From Pseudomonas sp. efr-133-TYG-5 (GTDB lineage: Bacteria; Pseudomonadota; Gammaproteobacteria; Pseudomonadales; Pseudomonadaceae), in assembly GCF_030209175.1 (NCBI RefSeq), contig NZ_JARVSM010000004.1:248001-312000 (forward strand): DNA of 64,000 nucleotides. The letters run 5' to 3'. Each line of letters begins with the position of its first letter. Position 1 is the first letter of the stretch. The translations under genes were made by a program, and so were the position numbers. Positions 18,479-27,702 of the stretch are shown in pieces. Under the pieces are notes generated by a model, which saw only the letters and a program-made list of their open reading frames with translations, was not told the origin of the DNA and searched no databases.

Positions 18479-19675
18479 ATGGAATTGGTTTTCGAAATGC
18501 TGAACACCAAGCAGTTCGTGCCCACCGAGCTGTGCCAGAAGACCTTCAAGCAGGCTGGCGGCGTGATCGGGCGGGGCGAGGACTGCGACTGGATCATCCC
18601 TGACCGCAAGCGCCACCTGTCCAATCACCACGCGATTGTCAGCTACCGCGAGGGCACGTTTTTCCTCACTGACACCAGCAGCAACGGCGTGCAGGACGGT
18701 GGCAGCGGCGCACGCCTGCACAAGGGCGAGCCGGTGCGCATCGAGCACGGCAGCACTTACGTGCTGGGGGACTTCGAGATCCGCGCACGGCTGGTGCGCG
18801 ACCCGGCGACCTTCGACGGTGAAGCCGGCCGTCCACGCGCCGCGGGCAGCATCATTCCGGACGATGCGTTTCTCGATCTCGATCCGCTGAACGCCATCGA
18901 GCAGCAGGAGCGGGTGTACTCGGAAATCGACGAACTGCTGGCGCCGACCGCCAAACCGGAAGACAGCCGCCAGCGGGCCGACTACGCGCGCATCGACATG
19001 GAAAGCCTGATGGTGCCGGAGCTGATCGCCGCGCCCGTCGAACCGGCCCCGGCTCCGGCGCCGAAACCTGTCGAGCGCCAGCGTGAAGGCTTCTGGGAGC
19101 ACTTCGGTGCGGCCCTCGGCGTGGACCTGAAAAACCTCGATCACGACGCCCGCGAGGCCCTGGCACTGAACGCCGCACGCCTGTTGCGCCAGAGCATCGG
19201 CGGCCTGCAGCAGAGCCTGCGCACCCGTGCCGAGCTGAAAAACGAACTGCGCCTGGCCCAGACCACCGTGCAAGGCACCAACAAGAACCCGCTGAAATTC
19301 GCCGTCGATCCGAGCGAAGCGCTGGAGATTCTGTTGCAGCCGCACAAGCCTGGGCATCTGCCGGCCGAACAAGCGGTATCCCGCGCATTCCGTGACTTGC
19401 AGGCGCATCAGGTGGCGCTGCTGACCGCCAGCCGGGCGGCGGTGCGCGGCACGCTGGAGCATTTCTCGCCGGAGCAACTGACCCTGCGTTTCGAGCGTGA
19501 CAACAAGCCGTTGCTCGCCACGTCCGGCGGCCGCTGGCGAGCCTACGGCCGCTACCACCAGGCGCTGCGTCAGGACGACGACTGGAGCGAGCGCCTGCTG
19601 GCCCGCGATTTCGCCCAGGCCTACGAAGAACAGATTCGCCTGATTTCCACCCTCCACACCGACCACCAAGGATGA
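18479..19675 (+). CDS. fha: Type VI secretion FHA-domain protein (Fha/TagH)
   Basis: The 398-residue protein has an N-terminal forkhead-associated domain (about residues 20-100) with the phosphothreonine-binding features GRGEDCDW, SNHH and TDTSSNG, then a linker and a C-terminal TagH-type helical domain (about 190-395). FHA proteins read phosphorylation by the T6SS kinase and promote apparatus assembly. Kinase (stk1) and phosphatase (stp1) lie at the end of the same cluster, which supports a post-translational control circuit. The stop overlaps the tssJ start as ATGA. Confidence 0.93.
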   Translation: MELVFEMLNTKQFVPTELCQKTFKQAGGVIGRGEDCDWIIPDRKRHLSNHHAIVSYREGTFFLTDTSSNGVQDGGSGARLHKGEPVRIEHGSTYVLGDFEIRARLVRDPATFDGEAGRPRAAGSIIPDDAFLDLDPLNAIEQQERVYSEIDELLAPTAKPEDSRQRADYARIDMESLMVPELIAAPVEPAPAPAPKPVERQREGFWEHFGAALGVDLKNLDHDAREALALNAARLLRQSIGGLQQSLRTRAELKNELRLAQTTVQGTNKNPLKFAVDPSEALEILLQPHKPGHLPAEQAVSRAFRDLQAHQVALLTASRAAVRGTLEHFSPEQLTLRFERDNKPLLATSGGRWRAYGRYHQALRQDDDWSERLLARDFAQAYEEQIRLISTLHTDHQG

Positions 19676-20181
19676 TGCGCATGTCTCGCCGCTCGACCGC
19701 TTTTTTCAAGACGCTGACTGCGCTCACCGTGCTGGTGCTGCTCGCCGGTTGCTCGTCGCTGTCGCCGTACTCGAAAGTGACCAAGCTCAATCTCAAGCTG
19801 ACCGGCAGCGATCAGCTCAACCCGGACCTCAACGGTCGGCCGTCGCCGATCGTCGTGCGCCTGTTCGAGCTCAAGCACCCGGTGACCTTCGAGAACGCTG
19901 ATTTCTTCAGCCTCTACGAACGCGCCAAGGAATCCCTCAACCCGGACCTGGTGGCCAGCGAAGAACTCGAACTGCGCCCGGGTGAAACCGTGGAACTGAA
20001 ACTCAGCGTGGAGGAGGGCAGCCGCTACGTCGGCGTTCTCGCTGCCTACCGCGACCTGCCGGAAACCAAATGGCGCTACACGGTCCAGGTCACACCGCTG
20101 GAGTTGACCGAAGCCGATCTGACCCTCGACCAGGCCGGTATCCGCAACACCCATGAAGTGCTCGCCAAGGCGGATGACTGA
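19672..20181 (+). CDS. tssJ: Type VI secretion lipoprotein TssJ
   Basis: The 169-residue protein has a signal peptide ending in a lipobox L-L-A-G-C (Cys about residue 26) and a TssJ (VasD/Lip) beta-sandwich with the LTGSDQLNPDLNGRPSPIVV and LRPGETVELKLSVEEG segments. It anchors TssM to the outer membrane. Alternative ATGs at 19675 or 19681 give nearly the same product. It sits between fha and tssK with 4-base overlap upstream and 2-base spacing downstream. Confidence 0.94.
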   Translation: MMRMSRRSTAFFKTLTALTVLVLLAGCSSLSPYSKVTKLNLKLTGSDQLNPDLNGRPSPIVVRLFELKHPVTFENADFFSLYERAKESLNPDLVASEELELRPGETVELKLSVEEGSRYVGVLAAYRDLPETKWRYTVQVTPLELTEADLTLDQAGIRNTHEVLAKADD

Positions 20182-20183
20182 TC

Positions 20184-21515
20184 ATGAATACCCATAAAGT
20201 CATTTGGCAGGAAGGCATGTTGCTGCGTCCGCAGCACTTCCAGCACAACGACCGTTACTACGATCACCAGATGAAGACCCGCACCCAGTTGCTGGGCGGC
20301 TACACCTGGGGTTTCCTCAACCTGGAGATCGACCTGCAGTTCCTCAACATGGGCAAACTGGTGATCAGCGAAGCCTCGGGGATCCTGCCGGACGGCAGCC
20401 TGTTCGAGCTCGGTGGCAACACCGAGCCGCTGGCGCTGGACGTGCCGCCGAACACCGGCAACACGCCGATCTACCTGGCGCTGCCCCTGGTCACCGGCAA
20501 CCACATCGAGGCCCGTCGCCCGGAGCAATCCGACGTGCTGGCGCGCTACACCGCCTACGAAACCGAAGTGGCCGACTCCAACGCCGGCGACGATTCCGCC
20601 AGCCAGGTCAGCTGCGGCCGCCCGGACTTCAAGCTGTTGCTCGGTGAGCAGCAGAGCGACCAGGCCTACGTGAAGCTGAAGATCTGCGACGTGCTCGACA
20701 CCACGCCCGACGGCGTGATCAGCCTCGACCCGGATTTCGTGCCGACCTACCTCCAGGCTCATGCGTCCAGCTATCTGCTGTCGTGCCTGAAAGAAGTCAT
20801 CAGCATGCTCAACCACCGTGGCGACACCATTGCCGAGCGGATCCGCTCCAACGGCAAGGTCGGCGGCGCGGAGGTCGGCGACTTCATGATGCTGCAACTG
20901 ATCAACCGCACCGAGCTGCTGCTGCGTCACTACCTGGGCCTGGAGCAGGTGCACCCGGAAGAGTTGTACCGCACGCTGCTGACCATGCTCGGTGATCTGG
21001 CGACCTTCTCCAGCGACAGCAAGCGTCCGCGCCTGGACAGCCGCTACTCGCACAGCGACCAGGGCGCGAGCTTCCGCAAACTGATGGAGTCGATCCGTCA
21101 GGTGTTGTCGATGGTGCTGGAACAGCACGCCATCGAGCTGATCCTGCAGGCACGTCAGTACGGGATCATCGTGTCGCCGTTGCACGACCACAAACTGCTG
21201 GGCTCGGCGTCGTTCGTACTCGCGGCCAGTGCCAACTGCGACTCGGAAGAACTGCGCCACCGCTTGCCGGCGCACCTCAAGGTCGGCCCGGTGGAGCGCA
21301 TCCGCCAACTGGTCAACCTGCACTTGCCGGGGATCAAGGTCAAACCGTTGCCGGTGGCCCCGCGGCAGATCGCGTTCCACTCGAACAAAACCTATTTCAT
21401 CCTCGAACTCAGTTCCGAAGACCTGGCGCAACTCGAACGCTCCGGCGGCTTCGCGTTCCACGTGTCCGGCGAATTCGCCGAGCTTGAACTGAAATTCTGG
21501 GCCATCAGGAACTGA
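20184..21515 (+). CDS. tssK: Type VI secretion baseplate adaptor TssK
   Basis: The 443-residue protein starts NTHKVIWQEGMLLRPQHFQ, the classic TssK N-terminus, and has the conserved HNDRYYDHQMKTR section. TssK trimers link baseplate wedges to the TssJLM membrane complex. The ATG at 20184 lies just after the tssJ stop. Length and sequence are typical of the family; nothing is missing. Confidence 0.97.
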   Translation: MNTHKVIWQEGMLLRPQHFQHNDRYYDHQMKTRTQLLGGYTWGFLNLEIDLQFLNMGKLVISEASGILPDGSLFELGGNTEPLALDVPPNTGNTPIYLALPLVTGNHIEARRPEQSDVLARYTAYETEVADSNAGDDSASQVSCGRPDFKLLLGEQQSDQAYVKLKICDVLDTTPDGVISLDPDFVPTYLQAHASSYLLSCLKEVISMLNHRGDTIAERIRSNGKVGGAEVGDFMMLQLINRTELLLRHYLGLEQVHPEELYRTLLTMLGDLATFSSDSKRPRLDSRYSHSDQGASFRKLMESIRQVLSMVLEQHAIELILQARQYGIIVSPLHDHKLLGSASFVLAASANCDSEELRHRLPAHLKVGPVERIRQLVNLHLPGIKVKPLPVAPRQIAFHSNKTYFILELSSEDLAQLERSGGFAFHVSGEFAELELKFWAIRN

Positions 21516-21520
21516 CCGAC

Positions 21521-22396
21521 ATGATCAAGGACATGGAACACAACCAGGACGACAAAACCGTCCTGCTCGACCGTCAGGGCCACGGCCCGGCGTCGAGTCC
21601 GCTGACCGACTTCGCCGCGCCACCGCGCTTCGAACAACTGGAAGAACGGATGATCTACGCCGCGCGCCTGCGCCCGGCGGAGGCGTTCAACATCAGCTTG
21701 AATTCGCTGGTGGCGGCGTCGTCCGAGCTGCTCTCGGAAGTGGTGCGCCTCAAGCACAGCGAAACCCGCGAAGACCTCTATGCGCTCAACGAGCGCCTGA
21801 CCGCCGGGCTCAAGCTGTTTGAAGTGCGTGCCCTGCACAACGGCGCCGAAAGCAGCCAGGTGATGGCCGCGCGTTACGTGCTGTGCACCGTGGTCGACGA
21901 AGCCGTCGTCACCACGCCGTGGGGCAACGAGAGCGAATGGTCGCAGATGAGCCTGCTCAGCAGCTTCCACAACGAAACCTTCGGCGGCGAGAAATTCTTC
22001 CAGCTGCTCGATCGGCTGTCGAAGAACCCGGTCAAGCACCTGCCGATGCTCGAGCTGATGTACCTGTGCCTGTCCCTCGGTTTCGAGGGCAAGTACCGCG
22101 TGCAGGCGCGCGGCATGCTCGAACTCGAGGGCATCCGCGATGCCTTATACCGGCAGATCCGCCAGTTGCGTGGCGACGTGCCGCGCGAGTTGTCACCGCA
22201 CTGGGAAGGCCTCAACGATCAGCGCCGCAGCCTGGTGCGCATCGTGCCGGCGTGGATGGTGGTGTTGTTCACCCTGGTCTGCCTGGTGGTGATGTATTCG
22301 GGTTTCGCCTGGGTCTTGGGCGAGCAGCGCGACACCATTCTGCAACCCTATCAGCCGATCGATCCGGTTGCGGCCCAGCCGCAGTCGCAGCCGTAA
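21521..22396 (+). CDS. tssL: Type VI secretion inner-membrane protein TssL (DotU)
   Basis: The 291-residue protein has a cytoplasmic DotU domain with the RYVLCTVVDEAVVTTPWGN block and the FQLLDRLSKNPVKHLPMLEL region, then a single C-terminal transmembrane helix (PAWMVVLFTLVCLVVMYSGF, about residues 245-265) and a short periplasmic tail. There is no OmpA-like peptidoglycan-binding extension, so wall anchoring must come from another component. It works with TssM and TssJ in the trans-envelope complex. Confidence 0.96.
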   Translation: MIKDMEHNQDDKTVLLDRQGHGPASSPLTDFAAPPRFEQLEERMIYAARLRPAEAFNISLNSLVAASSELLSEVVRLKHSETREDLYALNERLTAGLKLFEVRALHNGAESSQVMAARYVLCTVVDEAVVTTPWGNESEWSQMSLLSSFHNETFGGEKFFQLLDRLSKNPVKHLPMLELMYLCLSLGFEGKYRVQARGMLELEGIRDALYRQIRQLRGDVPRELSPHWEGLNDQRRSLVRIVPAWMVVLFTLVCLVVMYSGFAWVLGEQRDTILQPYQPIDPVAAQPQSQP

Positions 22397-22409
22397 ACAG
22401 GGACGTGTG

Positions 22410-25400
22410 ATGAAAAAGTTTTTCAAGAAAGTCGGCGCCTTCCTGCGCCAGACCTGGGTCTGGACCCTGTTGCTGGTGCTGTTCGTGGCGCTGCTGGTGT
22501 GGTTCGTCGGCCCGCTGTTGGCGGTGGATGACTACAAGTTCTGGGAAGGTGCGACCTCGCGTCTGCTGACCATCAGCGTGCTGTTCCTGATCTGGGGCCT
22601 GACCATGGTCTTCGTCAGCTGGCGCGCCGGTGTGCGCAAGAAAGCCGTCGAAGCCACCGAAGATGGCCAGGACCGCATTCGTCGCGAAGAGTTGATCGAC
22701 GAAGAGCAGAAGGAACTGAAGGCGCGCTTCAAGGATGCGCTGAAGACCCTGAAGACCTCGAGCCTGTATCGCGGCCGCAGCGAACGCTGGCGCAGCGACT
22801 TGCCGTGGTACCTGCTGATCGGTCCGCAGACCAGCGGCAAGACCAGCCTGCTGGACTTCTCCGGGCTGGAATTCCCGATCAACAAGATCGACCGCAAACT
22901 GACCCGCGACACCCTCGGCACCCGGCATTGCGACTGGTACTTCGCCGACCACGGTGTGCTGATCGACACCGCCGGGCGCTACCTGACCCAGCCGGACGCG
23001 GAAGTCGACGGCAGTGCCTGGAGCACCTTGCTCGAACTGCTGCGCAAGCGTCGTCGCGGCCGTCCGCTGAACGGCGTGCTGGTGACCATTCCGGTGGAAA
23101 CCCTGATCGGCGGCAGCGAACAGGACATCGATACCCTGGCCCGTCAGGTGCGCGCGCGTCTGCAGGACGTCTATCAGAAGCTGCACGTCGACGTCCCGGT
23201 GTACCTGGTGCTGAGCAAGGCCGACAAGCTGCTCGGCTTCGACGAGTTCTTCGACCAGTTGAGTCGCGAAGAAAGCGATCAGGTGCTGGGCACCAGTTTC
23301 CGCAAGGATCAGGTCGGCACCGACGTGGCTGTGCTGCGCGGCGAGTTCGAAGAGCTGCTGCGTCGCCTCAACAGCCAGGTGATCATGCGCATGCACGCCG
23401 AGCGCGACACCCAGCGCCGCGGGCGCATCCTCGACTTCCCGCATCAGCTGGGGCAGATCGGCGAGCGCCTGTGCCTGTTCGTCGACATGGCGTTCACCGG
23501 CAACCGCTACCAGCGCGCCACGCAACTGCGTGGTTTCTACCTGACCAGCGCCCCGCACCTGACCCAGGAAATGGACGCGACCACCGCCGGCATCGGCGCC
23601 AGCCTGGGCATGAACGCCGGCGTGTTGCCGACGTTGCGCAGCGGTCGTTCGCGCTTCATTCATCATCTGCTCAGCCGGGTGATTTTCCCCGAGGCCGATC
23701 TGGCCGGCCTGGACAAACGCGAGCGCAGCCGCATCCATTGGGGCCAGCGTGCGCTGTACGTCGGCGCACTGGCGGCGCTGGCGCTGTTCGGCATGCTCTG
23801 GGCGGGCGGTTTCTCGGCCAACTACGAGCGCCTGGAAAACCTGCGCACGCTGGCGCAGAACTGGACGCAGCAGCGTTCGGCATTGACCCCGCGCGATGAC
23901 TCGATGGGCGTGCTGAAAACCCTCGACACCAGTTACGCCGCGACCCAGGTGTTCCCGAAGAAAGGCGATGTCGGGTACCACGAGCGGGGCGGCCTGTATC
24001 AGGGCGAAGACGTCAATCCGGTGGTGAAGCAGGCCTACGAGCGCGAGCTGGAAACGCAACTGCTGCCACGGGTGGCAACGCTGCTCGAAGGGCAGATCCG
24101 CGCCAACATGAAGGACCGCGAAAAGCTCCTCAACAGCCTGCGCGCGTACCTGATGCTGAACATGAAGGATCGTCGCGACGCGGCGTGGCTCAAAGACTGG
24201 GTCGCGGCCGACTGGTCGCTGCGCTACACCGGCAACACCACGGTGCAGAACGGCCTGACCACGCACTTCGAGCGTCTGCTCAAGCAACCTTTCATCTACC
24301 CGCTGAACGACCAGTTGGTCGCCCAGGCGCGGCAGGTCCTGCGCAGCGAGTCGCTGGCCAACGTGGTGTATCGCATGCTCCGCGAGCAGGCGCGCAATCT
24401 GCCGGAATACCGCTTCAGTCAGCACCTCGGCCCGCAGGGCTCGCTGTTCATCGGCACCGAATACGTGATCCCGGGGTTCTACACCCAGCAGGGTTACCAG
24501 CAGTACTTCTCGGTGCAGGGTTCGGCGCTGGTCACCGACATCCTGCGTGACAACTGGGTGCTGGGCGAGGGCGCGGGCATCAGCGACATGGACCTGCGTC
24601 GCCTGATGGTCGAGCTCGAGCAGCTGTACTTCCGTGATTACGCCAACTACTGGAGCGAAGCCGTTGGCCAGGTGGCCCTGCCACCGATCAGCGACGCCGG
24701 TGAAGGCGCCGAGCAGCTGGCGGGCCTGACGTCGGCCAACTCGCCGGTGCTGGCATTGCTCACCGAAGTGCGCGAGAACACTCGCTTCGAGGCAAGTGCC
24801 GATCCCGTCGATGAAGCGGGTGATGCCGCCGATGCGCTGGCCGGACAGAAGGGCACGCTGGGCAAGGTCGGCAAACTGGCCTCGGCCGTGGCGGACAAGG
24901 CTGCGGCGATGAACGTGGCGAAAAACCTGCCGGACACCTCGAAGAAGTCGCTGCAGCGCCGCTTCGAGCCGCTGCATCGCCTGCTCGATGACAACAATGG
25001 CCCGGCCGCCGACCTGACCCCGGCACTCAACGCGCTCAACGAATTGCAGCTGCAACTGGCCGGCCTGGCGCGTTCCAGCTCGCCGGAGCAGGCTGCGTTC
25101 GAGCTGGCCAAGACCCGCATGAGCGGCCAGCGTGATGCGCTGACCAACCTGCGCAACGCCTCCGGGCGCCTGCCGCGTCCACTCAGCGTGTGGTTCAACG
25201 TGCTGGCCGAGGACTCCTGGCGCCTGGTGCTCAACGATGCCTACCAATACCTCAACGGCCGTTATCAGAACGAGCTGTACAGCGTGTATGGCAAGACCAT
25301 CAGCAAGCGTTACCCGTTCAGCGCCAGCAGCACCAGCGACGTGGCCATCGCCGACTTCCGCGAGTTCTTCAAGGCTCAGGGCATCGTCGACCGCTTCTTC

Positions 25401-25949
25401 GACAGCTACATGCGGCCGTTCGTCAGCGGTGACCCGGGCAACTACCGGATGCGCAGCGTCGACGGCCACAGCCTGCCGGTGTCCAAGGTCTACCTCGACC
25501 AGATGGCCGCTGCGCTGACCATTCGCCAGAGCTTCTTCTCGATCAACCCGGCCGAGCCGACCGTGCAGTTCAAACTGGAGCCGTACACCCTCGATCCGGC
25601 GGTCAGCCGTTCCGAGTTCAAGTTCGGCGACAAGGTCATGGAATACCGCCACGGCCCGATCCTGCCGATGTCGTTCAAATGGCCGACCGATGCCGAAGAC
25701 GGTCGCACCAGCCTGGTCATGGACAAGATGGCCGGACGCCCGATCGGTATCGAGAAGAACTCCGGCCCTTGGTCGCTGTTCCGTCTGTTCGACCTGATGC
25801 AGACCGAGTACCTGACCGGGCGTGACGTGCTGGTGCTCAAAGCCGACGTGGGTGGCCTGCGTGCCAACTACCTGCTGACCAGCCAGCGCTCGCCGAACCC
25901 GTTCGACATGGGCGTGCTGCGCACCTTCCGTATGCCGGTGCAGCTCTGA
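22410..25949 (+). CDS. tssM: Type VI secretion inner-membrane scaffold TssM (IcmF)
   Basis: At 1179 residues this is the full-length IcmF/TssM. Two N-terminal transmembrane helices lie in residues 10-70, a cytoplasmic NTPase-like domain has an intact Walker A (G138-PQTSGKT), a third transmembrane helix lies around residues 450-470, and a long periplasmic part binds TssJ. The start MKKFFKK follows AGGGACG; a frame extending to 22368 lies inside tssL. The stop overlaps the next ATG as TGATG. Confidence 0.97.
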   Translation: MKKFFKKVGAFLRQTWVWTLLLVLFVALLVWFVGPLLAVDDYKFWEGATSRLLTISVLFLIWGLTMVFVSWRAGVRKKAVEATEDGQDRIRREELIDEEQKELKARFKDALKTLKTSSLYRGRSERWRSDLPWYLLIGPQTSGKTSLLDFSGLEFPINKIDRKLTRDTLGTRHCDWYFADHGVLIDTAGRYLTQPDAEVDGSAWSTLLELLRKRRRGRPLNGVLVTIPVETLIGGSEQDIDTLARQVRARLQDVYQKLHVDVPVYLVLSKADKLLGFDEFFDQLSREESDQVLGTSFRKDQVGTDVAVLRGEFEELLRRLNSQVIMRMHAERDTQRRGRILDFPHQLGQIGERLCLFVDMAFTGNRYQRATQLRGFYLTSAPHLTQEMDATTAGIGASLGMNAGVLPTLRSGRSRFIHHLLSRVIFPEADLAGLDKRERSRIHWGQRALYVGALAALALFGMLWAGGFSANYERLENLRTLAQNWTQQRSALTPRDDSMGVLKTLDTSYAATQVFPKKGDVGYHERGGLYQGEDVNPVVKQAYERELETQLLPRVATLLEGQIRANMKDREKLLNSLRAYLMLNMKDRRDAAWLKDWVAADWSLRYTGNTTVQNGLTTHFERLLKQPFIYPLNDQLVAQARQVLRSESLANVVYRMLREQARNLPEYRFSQHLGPQGSLFIGTEYVIPGFYTQQGYQQYFSVQGSALVTDILRDNWVLGEGAGISDMDLRRLMVELEQLYFRDYANYWSEAVGQVALPPISDAGEGAEQLAGLTSANSPVLALLTEVRENTRFEASADPVDEAGDAADALAGQKGTLGKVGKLASAVADKAAAMNVAKNLPDTSKKSLQRRFEPLHRLLDDNNGPAADLTPALNALNELQLQLAGLARSSSPEQAAFELAKTRMSGQRDALTNLRNASGRLPRPLSVWFNVLAEDSWRLVLNDAYQYLNGRYQNELYSVYGKTISKRYPFSASSTSDVAIADFREFFKAQGIVDRFFDSYMRPFVSGDPGNYRMRSVDGHSLPVSKVYLDQMAAALTIRQSFFSINPAEPTVQFKLEPYTLDPAVSRSEFKFGDKVMEYRHGPILPMSFKWPTDAEDGRTSLVMDKMAGRPIGIEKNSGPWSLFRLFDLMQTEYLTGRDVLVLKADVGGLRANYLLTSQRSPNPFDMGVLRTFRMPVQL

Positions 25950-26677
25950 TGCTGGTGGCCAGTCCCTGGCGCAGCGCGGCGCGTACCGACCCGGGCAAGG
26001 TGCGGGCGCGCAACGAGGATGCCTTTCTCGACACCCCGCAGCATGGGCTGTGGGTGGTCGCGGACGGCATGGGCGGTCATCAGGGGGGCGACATCGCCAG
26101 CCAGCTGATCGTCGCCAGCCTGGCTGAACTGCCGCAGCACGAGGACTTCGACGAACGCCTCAAAGCCATCCGCCAGTGCCTGCACTGGCTGAACCGGCGG
26201 TTGGGGCAGGAGTTGACGGTCACCGCCGGACGTCACGACAGCATCATGGGCAGCACCGTGGTGGCGCTGCTGGTGGAAGGCAATCGCGCGGCCTGCATCT
26301 GGGCCGGCGACAGCCGCTGCTACATGTGGCGCGGGCAGCGCCTGTATCAGCTGTCCAAGGATCACTCGCTGCAACAGCAGCTGATCGACGAGCAACAGAT
26401 GAGCGTCGAACAGGCGGCGGCGCACCCGGCGGCACAGGCGTTGACCCGTGCCGTCGGTGCGGCGGAGCAGCTGACCCTGGATGTGCTGGAGCTGGAGGTG
26501 TACCCGGGCGATGTGTTCCTGCTGTGCAGCGATGGTCTGTATCAAGGCCTGAGCAGCGACGCCCTGGGCAACGCGCTGAGTCTGGCCGCGCCGCAGGTGG
26601 CGCTGGAGCGTCTGTTCGACGGCGCCCTGCGCGGGGCTGCCCGGGATAACCTGACTGCCGTGGTGATCCGCCAATGA
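25949..26677 (+). CDS. stp1: PP2C-type serine/threonine phosphatase of the T6SS (Stp1/PppA)
   Basis: The 242-residue protein has the PP2C motifs RARNEDAFLDTPQHGLWVVA, DGMGGHQGGD and GDSRCYMWR, and a C-terminal SDGL...DNLTAVV block with the Asp residues that bind two metal ions. It removes phosphate put on Fha by the adjacent kinase, acting as the off-switch of threonine-phosphorylation control. The start overlaps the tssM stop by one base and its stop overlaps stk1 by four. Confidence 0.94.
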   Translation: MLVASPWRSAARTDPGKVRARNEDAFLDTPQHGLWVVADGMGGHQGGDIASQLIVASLAELPQHEDFDERLKAIRQCLHWLNRRLGQELTVTAGRHDSIMGSTVVALLVEGNRAACIWAGDSRCYMWRGQRLYQLSKDHSLQQQLIDEQQMSVEQAAAHPAAQALTRAVGAAEQLTLDVLELEVYPGDVFLLCSDGLYQGLSSDALGNALSLAAPQVALERLFDGALRGAARDNLTAVVIRQ

Positions 26678-27675
26678 GTGAACTCCAATCGCCGATCGAT
26701 GACGTGCTGATGAGCGAAGAGCAGGCCAGCAACCTGACCTACTTCGCTTTTGCCAAATCGACCCATGCCGAGCCGGCGCTGGTGCCCGCCAGGGCCAGCA
26801 TCGGTGAACTGCCGGACGTGCTCGCCGGCCGCTACCGCCTCGAGCGCCTGCTCGGGGCGGGCGGCATGGGCGCGGTTTATCGGGCGCGGGATCTGCTGCA
26901 CGAACAGTTCGGCGATCCCGATCCTTACATTGCGCTGAAAATCCTCAGCGAAGAATTTGCCGAGTCGCCGGACGCCAGTGCCTTGCTCTACAGCGAGTTC
27001 GCCCTGACCCGACGCCTGCGCCACGACAACGTGCTGCACCCGTACACGTTCGAAGTGGACACCGATTGCCAGCGGGCCTTCATCACCATGGAGCTGATGC
27101 GTGGCCTGACCCTGGACAAACTGCTCTGCGAGCGGCCACTGGGCCTGCCGTGGAAAGAACTGCGCGACATCGTGTTGCCGCTGCTCGACGCGCTGGCCTA
27201 CGCCCACCGTCGCGGCGTGCTGCACGGCGACATGAAACCGAGCAATGTCATGCTCAGCGAAGACGGCGTGCGTCTGTTCGACTTCGGCCTTGGCCAGGCC
27301 GAAGAGGGCATTCTGCCGGGCCTGCCGCACCTGAGCCGCGAGCGCTTCAACGCCTGGACCCCGGGCTACGCCGCTCCCGAACTGCTTGAGGGCCAACCGT
27401 TGTCGGCCAGCGCGGACGTGTACGGTGTGGCCTGCGTGATCTATGAACTGGCGGGCGGCAAGCACCCGTTCCGCCGCCTGCCCTCGACCCAGGCACGCGA
27501 CGAGCACCTGGAGCGCGAGCTGCAAGCGCCGCAAGGCCTACCCAAACACTGTTGGCCAGCGCTGCGTGCGGCGCTGAGCTTCGACCCGGCAGCGCGCACC
27601 ATCACTGCCGACCAATTGCGTGACGCCATGGGCGCCACTTCGTCCTGGCTGCAGCGTCTGCGTCGCCGGGCGTAA
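26674..27675 (+). CDS. stk1: Serine/threonine protein kinase of the T6SS (Stk1/PpkA-like)
   Basis: The 333-residue protein has a single kinase domain: glycine loop LGAGGMGAVY (about residues 64-73), catalytic loop H184-GDMKPSNV, and D203-FG. The catalytic loop reads HGD instead of the usual HRD; the catalytic Asp is kept. No transmembrane helix or periplasmic sensor domain is seen, unlike the large PpkA of P. aeruginosa H1, so it matches the short Stk1 of H2. It should phosphorylate Fha. A ribosome binding site is not obvious because translation is coupled to stp1. Confidence 0.92.
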   Translation: MSELQSPIDDVLMSEEQASNLTYFAFAKSTHAEPALVPARASIGELPDVLAGRYRLERLLGAGGMGAVYRARDLLHEQFGDPDPYIALKILSEEFAESPDASALLYSEFALTRRLRHDNVLHPYTFEVDTDCQRAFITMELMRGLTLDKLLCERPLGLPWKELRDIVLPLLDALAYAHRRGVLHGDMKPSNVMLSEDGVRLFDFGLGQAEEGILPGLPHLSRERFNAWTPGYAAPELLEGQPLSASADVYGVACVIYELAGGKHPFRRLPSTQARDEHLERELQAPQGLPKHCWPALRAALSFDPAARTITADQLRDAMGATSSWLQRLRRRA

Positions 27676-27702
27676 CGGACGACATTCGAACAGGGAGCAC
27701 TT

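Noticed and set aside
22269..25652. 1127-residue open frame on the minus strand
   Set aside because: It is antisense to tssM, has no family sequence and arises from GC-rich third positions; tssM is certain.
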